A DNA stretch of 64,000 nucleotides from Dipetalonema caudispina (lineage: Eukaryota; Nematoda; Chromadorea; Rhabditida; Onchocercidae). The stretch covers positions 1-64,000 of the forward strand of contig JABVXV010000219.1 of the NCBI GenBank assembly GCA_013365325.1. Reading direction: 5' to 3'. The stretch's first letter is position 1, and every line of letters starts with the position of its first letter. Shown piece by piece: positions 49,934 to 63,600 of the stretch. The notes beneath the pieces are model-generated. The model worked only from the letters and a program-made list of their open reading frames with translations, made no database searches and was not told where the DNA came from. Made by a program: the position numbers and the translations under genes.

Positions 49934-52900
49934 TTATATTAAACGAGCAGGACTCAGTATATAAATATCATTACTAATTGTATGGATAAACGGAAGGCGA
50001 TTATCACCTTGCATATCACTACGCATCCCACCAAACATTATCAACTCTCCTCGACCAGCACATAGCGAATACAGCATCGTATCATCCGGTGCGTTCAAAT
50101 CGTTCTCTTGCTGACGCCATCTGAAAAATTCAAAATTTCATCTTTGAATAAACAACACATAAAAGATACAATTATACAAATCCTAACCTTCTCTGATTAG
50201 CTGCATAACGGTATGAATTCACTAAAATTATACAACACGCGAATGAATTTTGTAGTTTTCACCGAAATTTTCTCCAGCTATTCAATATGTAACTACATAT
50301 TTCCACAAAGTGCATCATAATGACTTTCAATAACTCACGTTACTGTAAAGTCCTCCAAAACTCGTGCGGTGTCGAGTATATAAACACAAGCATTCCCTAG
50401 ACGCCTTTTATGATACCAATTTTCTGAAAAGACATAAAATACTGAGAAACTAATTACTGCATATGCATTACCTTTTAACGTACTTAATAACGAATACACA
50501 TGGTGAATTGAACGAAGAAATCGATACGACCAGAAGTACTGCTTGGCTAGCAGTCATTTTATTAAATGATGAAAAAATTTCAAAAAGTTCGCGAAAAAAA
50601 AGAACTTACTTCCGGAGCCTCTCGATGCTGCACCAGAAGCATCATTATCACGCTTTAAATTGCTGAAAAACAGAAAGCATGCATTCTAAACTGGCAGAAG
50701 CTAAAGCCCATAATATTTATACTGTAAAGTTAACCAAACTTTGAAAGCAAGTGCTCCATAGAGGACTGAACTTTAGAAATGAAGTATTAGGAACTATAAT
50801 CGACTCATGAAATACCAAGACTCTTTCTCATACGTCCTTCACAAAAAACTAACGCCAAGCAAAGAATCTCTCAAAAGAAAAATGTATATAGATAGGATAG
50901 TTCCTAAAAAGAGTTTCCCATATGAAGCCAAAAAAGACTTCAAAGACTTTCATAAAATCTACAGAAAAAGAGAGTCTTTAAAACAATAGCACATATAAAG
51001 AACTTACTTTTTCGCATGCGATGAAGAGGTAGATGGTTGACAACCCGAAGAATTCAATTTTCCGTTCAATGCAAGGTCCATGTTATTCCTATACCTAATG
51101 TATTAATCTTACATCTGAACTGTCGCAAAATTTACCGTTTATCAGTGATACTTTTCGAAATATAATTTAAGTTCCAAAGAATTAAATTTAAATTTAACAG
51201 GAATTGTACCTTGTATTAGAGGGCTGCAGCGTGACATTATTCACTGGACGCGATGGCTAAAAAATTATAGAATAATTCAACAGTTTCATGAAATTCTATA
51301 ACCAAACAATTTGATTTTTTTAAAAATCACATACCAATTGAATCGGATTTTTTGAAGTAACCTGGAGTGGTGCTGGGCACGAATTCAAACTGATCGTGTT
51401 ATACCTAAAAGATCTTAAGTAATTCCTGATCTTTCCAGATCTTTGACAAGTTATTTCTATTGTATGAAACAAAGTATAGTGAATGTTAAATACATACTTT
51501 CTGGAATCAGAAATAGTAAAATTTTAAAATCCTGTTCATTCAAAAGATATACAATTTTAAATTATCGTACCCATTACTCTTCCTTGCATAACTTATATAC
51601 GCAAGATTCCGTCCAATTGGACATGCTGGGTGACACCAAAGCTGAGACGGACCTGATCCTGGATTCGTGATCTGAAATAACAACAAAATTATGCTGCTGG
51701 GAAAATTTGTTAGGTAAACGCCAAAATTTTTAATCCCACTATATTTCCACAACAATTCTTTCGCCTCTGAGATACGAAGTTAGACGTAGGTATAAACTGG
51801 AATAATTCTGACATACATATCTACCAAATATATAAATGCCCACGATACAAATCCTAAGCATTTGAATTCTATTCTGAGAACTGGGCATAACTAGTTTCAA
51901 TTTAAATTTGATTGGGAAAAACGCAGTGCAGTTCAAAAGCGTTTTATTCAGCATCAATGCCACACATATCATCAATCTACCAGACTTATCAGAAAACAGG
52001 GATCAAAACTGACATTAATTTGTTTCCATTCCCACGCAGTTTGCAATGTCAAGTCGAACGTAAGAAGCCAAGCATCGTTGTAGATACAGTTCGGACCACC
52101 ACATCCACCGACCACGAGCAGGTGCGATTTGTCAATTACGACACATGAGCTACCATAACGGGGGTTCGGTTGTGGATTTTTCAACAAGATCTGTTGACCT
52201 GACGATGCATCCGACTTTTCACAACTTCGGTTTTTATGATTCCTGCCGAAATTGATGTTTCATATATCCAGTTTTTAATCACAGCAAATACTGAACCCAA
52301 ATAATGAAAAACGCAACAATCTTTAAAATATCTCCTCGAATTCAATGAAATATATACTACAGAAAATGAGCTTACTAAAGCAGTCGAAATGTGACAATAA
52401 ATAGTCGAGAATCGACATTATCGATAGTTTACTAATCACTAACGAATCTAAAACTTGTACAAAACCGCTTAGGAAAACTTACTCAGCGAATGATGGCATG
52501 TGCCAGATTTTACTGATAATATTCAGAACATAAACAGTATTTGTAGCACGGCTGTTCTGAGAACCACCAAAAATAATCAGCGAATCATCTACCACACATG
52601 CACAATGACTTGCAATTACAGGGGGTGGAGGTTTCGTCTCGATCTGAAGAAAATACTGGGATAATATCAAGAATAATGTGTCTGGGGAAAATTCGGGAGG
52701 CTTTAAATGTCCAAATCTTGCTGATATGATTTAAAAGATATGGAACAGCTTCATGGAATATGAAGAAAGACAAAATTTTAAGCAATAAACCGATGAATGT
52801 ACCACAATGGAAGCAACATTTTACTGACTGATATTTCCCATATGAATAGATTCTGATTACCTCAATCCACTCATTCGTTTTAGTGTCATACATATGTATT

Positions 52901-53774
52901 TCATTAAAAAAATTTGCTGCTTGGTGGATTGGGTTTGGCGAGGATTTTGCGAATCCACCATGGAGGATCAAATATTCCTTGTAAGGCACAAAAATGGACA
53001 TTGCCTTCGGTCGCGGGAATGGAGCACACTTAATAAATTCTCGACACCAATTGCGGGACCTCTGAAATTACAATTTTGAACTTCCCAGAAAATGTAGGAC
53101 TATTTTTCGAATTTTCATGGAAGTGTACCGACCTTAAATGAACAGTAAATTAAACTGCACACAACTTTCCCCAAAAAATTCAACAAACAAATCCATGAAG
53201 ATAGTAGAAGTATACCAGGTCAAAACTCCAAAGGTCGTTGAAGGTAGTATAATTATCCGTGCATCCACCAAATATATATACCTTTTTTGTACCATCATGA
53301 TAACAACCTGAATGTGAGCAACGTTTTGCAATTGCACGATCTCCTTCCTTTTCTGCTGCATGCAGACTCCTATAAATAAGATACACAATCATTTCGAATC
53401 TTTTCAAATAAAATTCAATAGCGAAAGATTTCTTCAAAACATCATGACTACTAAGGCAGTCGGATATAACCATTAGTGAACATTGGAAAAGACGAAAAAC
53501 ACGACACAGCTTTATGAGATTATATTCCGCAGGCTTCATTTCCCGAATATTTTCATTTTTTCAGCACAACAACCTGCCCAGAAACAATTTACACTTCAAC
53601 TAACCAAATCAACTGATTGCATCGAAAGAAAGATTTTTTTAAAATACTAATGATAGTGCATGTAACGCGATGCCATCGACGACTAACTAATCGGACATTC
53701 TCCAAATCGCCGTATTGATTCAAATATGAGAAGACTATTTCCAAAACAAGATCCGGCAATTCATCGATATCCAT
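49934..53774 (-). CDS. fbxo42: F-box/Kelch protein, FBXO42 (JFK) orthologue
   Basis: Twelve exons (53774-53614, 53369-53216, 53061-52861, 52643-52483, 52242-52014, 51671-51571, 51404-51335, 51256-51210, 51094-51008, 50662-50610, 50423-50339, 50120-49934) join in phase to 511 residues. Residues 1-45 are the F-box (DELPDLVLEIVFSYLNQYGD). Kelch repeats follow: KKVYIFGGCTDNYTTFNDLW, EYLILHGGFAKSSPNPIHQA, DSLIIFGGSQNSRATNTVYV and HLLVVGGCGGPNCIYNDAWL, then QLWCHPACPIGRNLAYIS. A low-complexity linker of short exons precedes the last repeat (AGRGELIMFGG). The order and wording match vertebrate FBXO42, substrate receptor of an SCF (Skp1-Cul1) ubiquitin ligase known to target p53. The human linker is longer. 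The exon 1-2 junction was chosen by phase. An acceptor at 53796 (TTTTAG) suits spliced-leader addition. Confidence 0.92.
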
Positions 53775-55076
53775 TATTCCATCCAAATTACAAGTCTAAA
53801 ATAATCCAAAAATTAAAATACAGAAGTCTAAGAGATGTATAATACATGCATAGTGATTACACTTGTGTTATATTCAGATCATAATTCTTAGTATTGTGAT
53901 TCAACTCCGCTGTTTGATTTTCTCTTCATACAAAATTCCCGCGCGGTTGTATCTAAGTGCATGCCTTACAGAAGGTACATGCGACATACGCGTACTGTGA
54001 GAGGCACAAGAGTACTGTAAATCACTCCAAAACGGAAAACGACACTATGAATAGAATTAATTTATTACCTTTAATGGAACTAATTCAATTAATTCATTGA
54101 TTTTGTTTCTACCTACCTCTCTTTCACAGAAAATGGTGATTAACTTACTTTATCAGTAGCAATTATGAAAAGTTGCAGAATAACAGAAATTCAAATACTT
54201 AAGGAGGAAATACCAAAGGACTGAAATACTGAAAAAAGTTCAGCATGACGACGTTATCATTTGAATAAACCCGCTTTAATTCCTAAAGTTCCCACTGAGA
54301 TATCTTAGTAATAACTCAATAAAGCATAAAATGTTTGTTCTTCCCGCGGTAAGCAAGCAGGTAATGAATGTTCCAAAGGTTGAAATAGCAAGAGAATGCT
54401 TATATCTACTGAGAGAGAGACAGAGAGAGAGATCCTCACGGTATTTCCTTCCTCTCTTCTCCCTCTTCCTCTCCATCTCATCCTCTCTCTCCGTTTTTTT
54501 CTTCGCTACAAATTATTTTCTCTCTCTTTATCTTTTACCATACTATCTTGTTGAAATGTTTAATTCTACAAAAAAAAAAAAAAAATGAATTATTTACAAT
54601 TTATCTGATTGATTTGCTATTCTCATTCAACCATGTCATATTTAAAACTTATTAATTAAATTTTAATTTCACATCTAATATTTCTCTTACAATTTTATTA
54701 TTGTCGTAAACTATCTGATCGTCTAAACCTCATTACTGTCACATTCTCTTAATAGTAATGTATTGGGTGTGGAAATGTTACGGCAAATTTAAGCAAGTTT
54801 ACATTTCTAATTATTCGTTAACAATTTATTAAAAGGATATGGATAAGATCGATAATTTAAAGTTTAACGTATTAGTGTGATTGATTGAAAATTTAGTAAG
54901 TGAGAGAGGCCTCTCTTCCTCCTCTTTCTCTTTGATTGTTGGAAAAGATGTTTATCCATTGTAAATTTCATTTAACTCTTCAAAAGTTTCATTTCGAATG
55001 TATGCAGTAAGATGTATAATTTTTGGAAGTGTTTAAAACGAAGCAGTTTCTTCAGCAGTAGCTTTGAAGGATAGTG
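53775..55076. promoter_or_regulatory. divergent promoter region fbxo42 / ppm-1.D
   Basis: These 1.3 kb separate two genes transcribed away from each other, so both promoters should lie here. Visible features are a GA-rich then CT-rich block at about 54409-54530 (GAGAGAGAGACAGAGAGAGA, then CTCTCTTCTCCCTCTTCC), an A15 run near 54570-54585 and a second CT-rich block at 54909-54933. No TATA-type element can be picked with confidence. Promoter function is inferred from layout only. Confidence 0.5.
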
Positions 55077-58000
55077 ATGCCAATGACTGCATCATCATTC
55101 TCGGATACGATGCTCTATGGACAACATGTGCGGATCAGCGTCGCTGCTAGCCAGGTCTGTTCAATTGTTTCTGTTACCGCTGTTGCTATTACTATTTCCT
55201 ATATTGTTATGATGAAATGAAGATAGAATGAGTGCTAAGTGAACATAGCAGATGAATTGTGATTCCTTTAATTATGATTGCTAACAATATATTAACTATG
55301 ATTAACCGATTAGGGTCAAACCAAAACCATCGATAGCTATACCAGAAAGTGGAATAGAATTATCTATTAGTCAGAATAACCTTAAATTTTCTTCAAGAAA
55401 GTCACATGATATCAATTTTTGTAGATGTTGCAAGAACAGTAAAGGACCTTTTTATCTCTTCTTTTTTTGCTTTACTATTATTTTACGGTTTTTCAGAATA
55501 AGCTACAGTTCAGTGACAAAAAACTGTTATACCTTATGATTGCCTTCGTTAATTTTAACCTTTTCACTGCTCATTGTTGCTATGATGGTACTTTATCATT
55601 GTTATTACTTTGATACATTATAGCAAAAAGTTTTCAGGGTGGCAGAAGATATATGGAGGATCGAGTACACATCGAATGTGTTCGGCTTCCTAATGGCACT
55701 GTTGATTACCTTTACTTTGCTGTTTATGATGGACATGGTGGTTCAGAAGCCAGTGACTATGTCCGAAAACATCTCCTGAAGAACATTCAGTCACAGTTTG
55801 GCTTCGACGGCAGTGATGAACAAATGTTGGATGCTATAAAAAAAGGTTTCGTCGAAACGCATCTTGCGATGTGGAAAGTTGTCGGTTGGTATATGAATCT
55901 ATATGCGACTTTCTTTCCACATAAATTTTCCTAACATTTGTAAATTTGGTATTACAGTTTCCTGAAATTTAAAAATTTTTCACTGGTATCAAGAACATTA
56001 ACAGTGACACTTTACAGACGATTGGCCCCTCACTTCCTCTGGTTATACTAGTACAGCAGGTACCACTGCCAGTTGTACTTTTATTCGACGTGGGAAGATA
56101 TTCACTGGGCATGTTGGCGATTCCGCTGTAATCCTGGGAGAAATGAATAGTTTGTTTTTCTTGCTCTTTTAATGACGAATTACTGCAATTTTCGGAAATT
56201 TCCAATGTGTTTAAAACCCAGCAGTATTCTTTTCCCGAACTTAAGTAAGTAACTCAAAAATATTTCTTAAGTAAATGGCATCTTTAGATGGTGAAATAAG
56301 AGCTAGTAGTTTGACAGTTGACCATAAGCCCGACAATTCTATCGAAGTGCAACGAATAAACAGTGCTGGTGGAATGGTAATGAAGAAGTCAGGCGTCACA
56401 CGCGTTGTTTGGACAAGACCTATTCGGGGTCATGTTGGGCCCGTACGCAGGTCTACACCGACCGAAAGTATTGCTTTTCTTGCTGTTGCCCGTGCTTTAG
56501 GTTGGTGAAAGTTAAAAATATTCGGGTTTTTTTTTTGTTTGAAAACTTATTTCAAGTATGAGAAATTGTGGATGTTGTTTTAAATTTTTAGGTTTAAAAG
56601 AACAGCTTCCAGGTAAGTGCGATTCCGAAATCCTTAACCTCACAGTTGTTTCGAATTTTACAGGTGATTTATGGTCATATAATCGAGAAACGAAACAATT
56701 TATTGTAAGCCCTGAACCAGATGTCGCTGCATATGATCTTAACGATAACAATTTATGTTTGGTGCTTGGCTCAGACGGGCTAACCAATGTTTTAAAACCA
56801 CAACAAATTGTCGATATTGTGATGCATTATGAAAAATTATCACGTGATAAAGTAAATTTTTACTGTTCTGAAAAGGCTTTGTAAATAGAGAACACAGCGA
56901 GACCGATATTATCTCAAAGCGGTTTTCTTGGGAAGTTTTGTACACGTGGACATTTTCAAAAAATTCTAGATATTTTATTACATTGTTATGCAGTGAAGTA
57001 CTTTATTCCATTTATCATTTTAGCACGGCAGGTTACCAAATCATTCTCGTTGGATACTTCGTCATGCATTGGAAGGTTGGGGAGCGTCACGTGCTGATAA
57101 TATATCAGTTATATCAGTTAGTTCATATTGTAATTTTCTTAGAAACTTTGCTTGAACTAGCCACATTAAGATGTTCTCTTTCTGTAATGTAGGTTGTACA
57201 TTTTCAGGTATTTTTCGACAAAAAGAATATAGAAGTTAACGAAACATCAGTTCTGGCTGATGATATTAATTTGTGTCTGGATAAAGCACTTACAGACTTC
57301 GGAAATTCGACAGTCATGTTAGGACCGAAATATTGTAAACAGCTGAAAACGTTGGATGTCGATTTATATTATTCGGGCATCGTAGATCCCAATTTTACTA
57401 CTGGTTAGCAACAGTTTTTATCACTTCCATAAAAAAATCCTCTGAGTTCTTATAATAATGGAGGTGTTAAAATCTTCGCTACATTATGTATCATTTCATG
57501 GTGAATTTATTATTCTTCTCAAGAGGTGTTAGAGCTGATTTAAATAGATTGTGATAAGAGTGTAAACTTTCAAAGTCTTTTTTTTTTGGTGATTTACACC
57601 AACGACTACGCGGTGATAAATTAGAAACTTTGTAAATTTCAAATTTCATCCTTTTATTCTTAAAGAAGCGAAGGAAGGCAATAAGTTTTTGAGATAAATC
57701 GAAACTATTCTAGAAATCACTTACAATGGACCTGGATATACACGTGATATTAGACGTCCGCTTACCCTCGTACAGTTCTCAGATATGCCAGTAATGCCGC
57801 TGTCTTCATTAGATCGTGTCTCAGCTATCCGTCGTTTAAGTGAATTATTCGGCACCAATAGTAAAGTTAAAGTGTTATCAGCTGGATGTGTTACTGGAGT
57901 AATATTGGAAGGAATGGATGAATTATACGAGAACCTTATAGAGTAAGTGAATTTACGCCCGTGATTCAGCGAGCTTTTTACAACTTTTTGAGAAATATAG

Positions 58001-60499
58001 TGCTGAAGTTTAAATGATGCTAGTAAGATAAAGACATGGGGCAGTAGTCTTGTCGTCGAAGCAAATTTTTAGCAGAAACGAACCTCGCATCTGAATATGA
58101 AAACTTGGTAACGACGAAGTGGGAGATAGGGAATGTCTGTATGCATCAACAGCTTCTTTGCCATTGCGTTTATGGTGATAGAAATAATTTTTTCGAGGGG
58201 TCATTTACATGGAGTAAAAAGTCATAGCTCAGAGCACATATCCCACGGTTTTGGTGTATAGACTAAATTCTCAAATGCATTATCTTCAACCAACACCTTT
58301 GTAGCGAAGGTGTTCTATATCCCTGTGATGAAGATGTAGCGCGGGAGGAGACAGTTGACAATGGTAGCGATAATGTTTGTAGTAATGGAGAAGATGAGAG
58401 TGTAGAAGCAGAAGGAATGTGTGGAGCAAATTCGAAAGTGAACACTGACGCGGTGCACTTAAAGGTAATGATTTCTTAAAGTATTCTAAATGTGGATAGG
58501 ACAAAGAACAACGGATTGAAGCTCACTACCTGAAAAAGTTACTGATATGAAGAGAGCAAACTTTTTTCTGCTGGAGTTAATGAATTGTATTTTCCTATTA
58601 TATTTGGCAAAAGGTAGGGAAAAAAGAAATAGGGGAAGAGAAGTAGATTAGCTCTCAACTTTTCCTTGATATTTAGTATACATTATTACCTATGATTCCA
58701 AACCGATTCCGAGAGTTTTTGACTGATAGCAGCAATTCTTTTTTCGTAATTTGTCAAAGTAGGGGGAGGACATCGAAGTCTTAATATCACCTCAGTGTTA
58801 AAAAGTGTTTTCAGTATGATGTTGTGACTGCTTTGAGTGCATCAAACCCAAAATGCCCGTCTAGTTCAAATATGAACAGCGTGGTAAGTCAATTTTCGAG
58901 ACATTTTTATTCGGATTCGGCTTATTTTTCATCTGTGAACGGATTTTTCACTCTGTTGCTCAGACAGTTGAATAAATAATCTAATGAAGAAATAAAATAA
59001 AATAAAGTTTTAACTTTCTGTTGATGTAATTTTAAGAAAAGGATGGATGTGAAACTAACCTCTCTAATTTCTGAATGTTATTTATGAACTTACTCTTGTT
59101 AAAAGGAAGTGATTTTTTCAGGAACATTGCAATATGCCTTCATCTTTCTCAAACAGGAAACCCCTGTTTACTTCTCTCGCATCAAGTCCTTATTTAAAAA
59201 CAATAAGTAATTTTTCAAATGGATTTCTTAAAACTTGAAATTGCAAAAAATAACGAAAACGCAGGAAGATTCATTGCAAATTGAATCTCAAATTGCCAAC
59301 TGATTCTGCTTTTTTTGAAATCTTTGTATTGGTTTTTTGCTAGCATTATCAGATTATTTTGAATTCATTTAGCAATGTAAATCAATTCAAAAAGTGTCAG
59401 TTATTTTTCTACCTGTATGAGAGTATGAGAGCACTTTTTTCAGGACAAAGAACTGTGCTTAGAGCCTGCCGAAGGAAACAAGCAATATATTTAAAATCTA
59501 TGAAGGAAAATGGTATGTTAAGTGTTGACAGTGACAACAACATTCGTGAAGACTGTTTCAACAATAACCAGCTTTCTTCGACCAACCATTGCCATAGTTT
59601 TCAAAAGCTTGCTTCTTCACAACGTTTCAGCGGTGAACTTTTGAAAAAATTGAAAATTCATGAATTGATTTGCATTGTTTTATGATAGTTTAGTTTGTTG
59701 ATAAAGCATTAAAATATTTATTTAAAATAATAATGTAAGGATAATACTAGGTTAGTTCGTAATTTTTGAGTGTTAGAATACTTTTCATTTCTTTATATAT
59801 GGTAGTACCCTGACTATAATCAGTGACTTATAGATTTATAGATTTCTGCTTTAATTGAAAATTTTCAATCTTGTCGGCAAAACATTCTTTTTGTTTTACG
59901 AGCAGCTTATGAAGATTTTTTGTGGGTTTCAGACTTTTATAAATGAAAATTAATTGTTGAAGGTAGCGCTTCTGCCTTGTCTCCTTCATTGATGTTAGAG
60001 GCCCTACGAATTACGAATCAATTATTCGAGCATGATCCTTTTGCACGAGATCTCATTCTTGCTGGACGGCGGCCTCTTACTCGACGTCGTTTATCCTCTT
60101 CATCTCTAGAACCATTACAAAAGAAATTTAAAGTTTCTATGGAAAGTCGAACAAGTACAGGTTTGTGAATGGAATTTATTTGTCAGTTCTTATGTTTTAT
60201 ATACAAAAATTAAGGACTTTACGACCTTTTTATCAACGGGAAAAACAACAGTAATTCGAAAATAATCTTCTGTAAGTGGGACTTGGTGTAAGGATCATTT
60301 ACTAAAGACACCTTTATTGAGCATAAATGAAACTTTTTCAGATCGTGTATGTGACGTTTCTACCAGAAATGTTGAAGAATCGGAACAAGATGTTGCAAAC
60401 GCTAGTAAAGCTGAAGAATGCGCAGCACGAACCACTAGTAGATCTCGAGTGTGGGATTTCCTTTCCAATTTATTGGGGAATCGTTCAAACAAAAAATAA
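55077..60499 (+). CDS. ppm-1.D: PP2C phosphatase, PPM1D/Wip1 type
   Basis: Fourteen exons (55077-55154, 55638-55884, 56018-56149, 56288-56500, 56664-56851, 57024-57116, 57208-57403, 57714-57942, 58305-58464, 58815-58883, 59122-59206, 59444-59632, 59963-60160, 60342-60499) join in phase to 744 residues. PP2C motifs appear in order: GGRRYMED (D34), YDGHGG (D57), GTTASCTFI, GHVGDSAVILG, VDHKPDN, SPEPD, LGSDGLTN and RADNISVIS, so all metal-binding aspartates remain. RVVWTRP...GPVRRSTPTESIAFLA is the basic loop typical of the PPM1D branch. In vertebrates PPM1D dephosphorylates p53, ATM/Chk targets and p38. The last ~400 residues are Ser-rich and unrecognised. The start is the first ATG after an in-frame stop; MPM... 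and M...T are equivalent choices. The borders of exons 6-7 are the least certain; an acceptor at 57193 would add five residues. Confidence 0.93.
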
Positions 60500-60612
60500 T
60501 GTTGGGATATAACTCCATCCTCTAAGTTTCGAAGTACTGATTCGTGAATTTGCTTTATGTTTTTGACCTTGATATATCATTTTTCCGGTTTACCTTCCGC
60601 GATAAGTTAGGA

Positions 60613-60618
60613 AATAAA
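60613..60618 (+). terminator. AATAAA polyadenylation signal of ppm-1.D
   Basis: This is the first AATAAA after the stop codon, 114 bp downstream, on the same strand. Confidence 0.5.
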
Positions 60619-60639
60619 GCTTATGCACAAATAAATTTT

Positions 60640-63600
60640 GTTGAAAGTGCTTTTCCTCGAGGATTTTTCAATTTCATATTTTTCCATTATAATGTTTATT
60701 TGAAAAATATTTTGTGTTTTTGTCTTGGTGTTGATATTGTGGGAAACTGCCAATGTTACTGCTCATTCCAGTAGTATGAAACTTTATTGTATATTCCATT
60801 GTTGTGATTCTTTTGTTGTGGGTGCAATTATCATTTTATAGAAGCTATACTCTCATTTAATAAGACTGCTTCTTTTTGTCGTTTGTTAGGGTCTAATCTT
60901 GAACAAAAGAAATGAAAGGAGCTGCTTACGGATCTGAAACTTTGTATTTCTGCAGGTTGTTAAAATAGTGGTCAATTTTTTATGAATTCGAATTTTCAAT
61001 TCATGGTGCATTATTTAAGTAATTAACTGGTTGGGCAAGCTACAGTTAGTTTAAAATAACATCGATGAAGTCGAAGGATTTTTACTCTGCATTCTTTAAA
61101 CTTTTAAATTTCTTAGCAACATCGTAAAAGAATGATAACTTCTGTAACTGAATGTTATTTCTTGTAATCGTAGTACTTTCAACTGCAATGTAATTTCTTT
61201 TCAATACTTTGCTTCAATTCCGGTTTTACTAGCTACGATTATTTAGAACGGCATTTACTGATGTTACCAGGGAATTCCCTGAAAGTAGAGTCTAGGTTTA
61301 CCAATCTTGATTTTACTTTCAAAGGGAAAGAAAGAGATCCCGTTCTAGAACTCTATATCCAAGGCAGCATCATTTCGTAAATCGCGTCTACTTTATGCTT
61401 TTCTATCTGGCAGTGTTTTGATTTTCGTATGTAAGGCTTTTAATTTCACAACAAATTTGCAGTCATTTTCAGCTTATCATAATTACGAATACTTCGGATT
61501 TCCATGCTGCATTTTTTTTTTGCTAGGGACCATGTATTGGTCCTTCAGAAGTGCATGTTGTAAATTATTGCAGTTAATTGTGTCCTCCGAATATTCGTCC
61601 ATTAATCTCCAGCACTCACTTATTTTTGGTTCGAGCAATCATGGCCACTTAAGTCCAAGTTGATAAGAGTTTTTCACCCATTCATTCCAAGTTTTTGCAT
61701 CATCATAAATGACGTGAATTAAACTGGATTAAAAGAAAGTGAAGATTACAATGAAGTGTTAGTAAATTTTTATTTTAAAATCTATGATTAAACGGATGGC
61801 GCCTTGACATAGTTTCATCGAAATGGGAGATCATTTTAATTTAATTCTTCGGTATTGTTCTCGATGAAACTTATTCTCCCTTTAACTCTCATTTTCAATC
61901 AGTAGCAATCATTTCTCGACAGATGTGTCAGATATCTTGTGCAATTAATCTAATTGGTAGTTACTACCATTAAACTTTAAAGGAAGTGATGTGTCCTCGT
62001 TTAGCAAACTTCTTTATCTTTATCTTTCATAATTTAAATTTCGCTGACATATGCTTCATATTATTGCTGCTTCAATGAAAACAACATATTATTAATTCTT
62101 TTTAGGTGTATAGTTTCTTTTTTTAAAATCGATTGAATACAAATAAGTCTGAATTAACCAGTTTATTTTCTGATGGTACAATCTCTTCTGGAAAAATAAA
62201 TTTCCCAAAATTTTGCTCCATCTAACTTAATACTCACTCAGTTGGCCACTGTAGTTATTTAATCCATGGGAAGAATGGTAGAGTTAGGGTCTCTACTAAT
62301 TCATATGATAATAGGTCACGTAGTAAAATGAGACTTGAATATCCTTTTTTTTTAAAAGATGAAATATGTATTTAGAAATAATTTGAAACTATGGAATATA
62401 CCATTGGATGCGACAGAGGTCATTTCCTCTATTGCTCATCAATGTGAATATTTCGAATACTGAACGATCATATGAAGTTATATGAGTGGTCAACTAGAAT
62501 TTCGGGAGAGATAACATTGCTAGGATACAATGGCGAGAACCAGTAGTGAGAAGAACGGTCAAATGTCCATATATGCAGTATAAAAGTGGGTAGTGGAGTG
62601 ACTGATAATCGATTAACTGCACAATGAGTTACTATCAAAATTTTCTTCTACAAATAATTAATATTACTATTTTGATAATATATAAAAGTGCTCTAAGAAA
62701 TGCTTTTGTTACCACTAAATTGAAAATGAAAGGTCAATAAGGATGGATAAGGTTAAATAAATAAGTGAAATTATTCAATGAGAAGTGCTGCATCAGAAGA
62801 AATCAATCTTAGGATGGTTACCTACAATCGGTTGTACTAATTGATATCTAAAATGATGATAATTAATTAAAAGATTATGGAAGAAGAGAGGAGAAATTGA
62901 TTGGGCTTGGCTATTCTTTAATTCTATATCCTTTATTTTCGAATTAATTTCTGATTCATCTGTCTTTCATTGAATTCGTACAAAATATGTTAATTCCCAC
63001 ATCTTTTCTCAGCATTACATATTGTTGTTGCATTTGTTGAAAATAAATTCCCTTTTTATTAGAAATAAAAACATTTCATTTATTTTGCATGCCTCCCAGA
63101 GGGTATTGTTTTGTAAACTTTAACGTTGAAGTGCTTTGTCATTTGATGTGACACTTAGCTGTTTATGTGTTGAAGCATGTGACTGTCAAAGGATCCCTAA
63201 TGGAAGAAGGCTTAGGATGAGTAGATAATTCCTTAGCTTCCTGAAAGACAGCTACCCTAAGAGATTTGCATTATTCTTTAGAATGAAGGCTTATTACTCA
63301 CTGTTTTTTACTCATTTCATCATGGTGAAGAATTAGATACCCTTCAGGTTTTTATATGGGAAAAGTGTCGAATAGTTTTGTTATCAACAAATTTGTTCCT
63401 TATTTTGCAGTCTTTGATTTAGGCTAAAGTAATCTGAGCAAAATTTTGATGTAGCATGACATTTTGACCCTTGATCTTGATTATATTCCCAGATGCCACC
63501 GATAATACGACATATATATCATACCATGCAGTTTCTTCTGGCTTTGTATATTTGTTCATAATTTAATCTGTACTTATTAGCATCAATATAAATCTTTAAA

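Noticed and set aside
53180..53539. Extending fbxo42 exon 2 upstream as one long frame (MKPAEYNLIKLCRVF...)
   Set aside because: The added residues do not resemble FBXO42, and an acceptor (TTATAG) at 53370 joins exon 1 in the right phase.
54276..54588. Frames on both strands near 54.3-54.6 kb
   Set aside because: They translate the GA/CT-rich simple-sequence block in the divergent promoter region.
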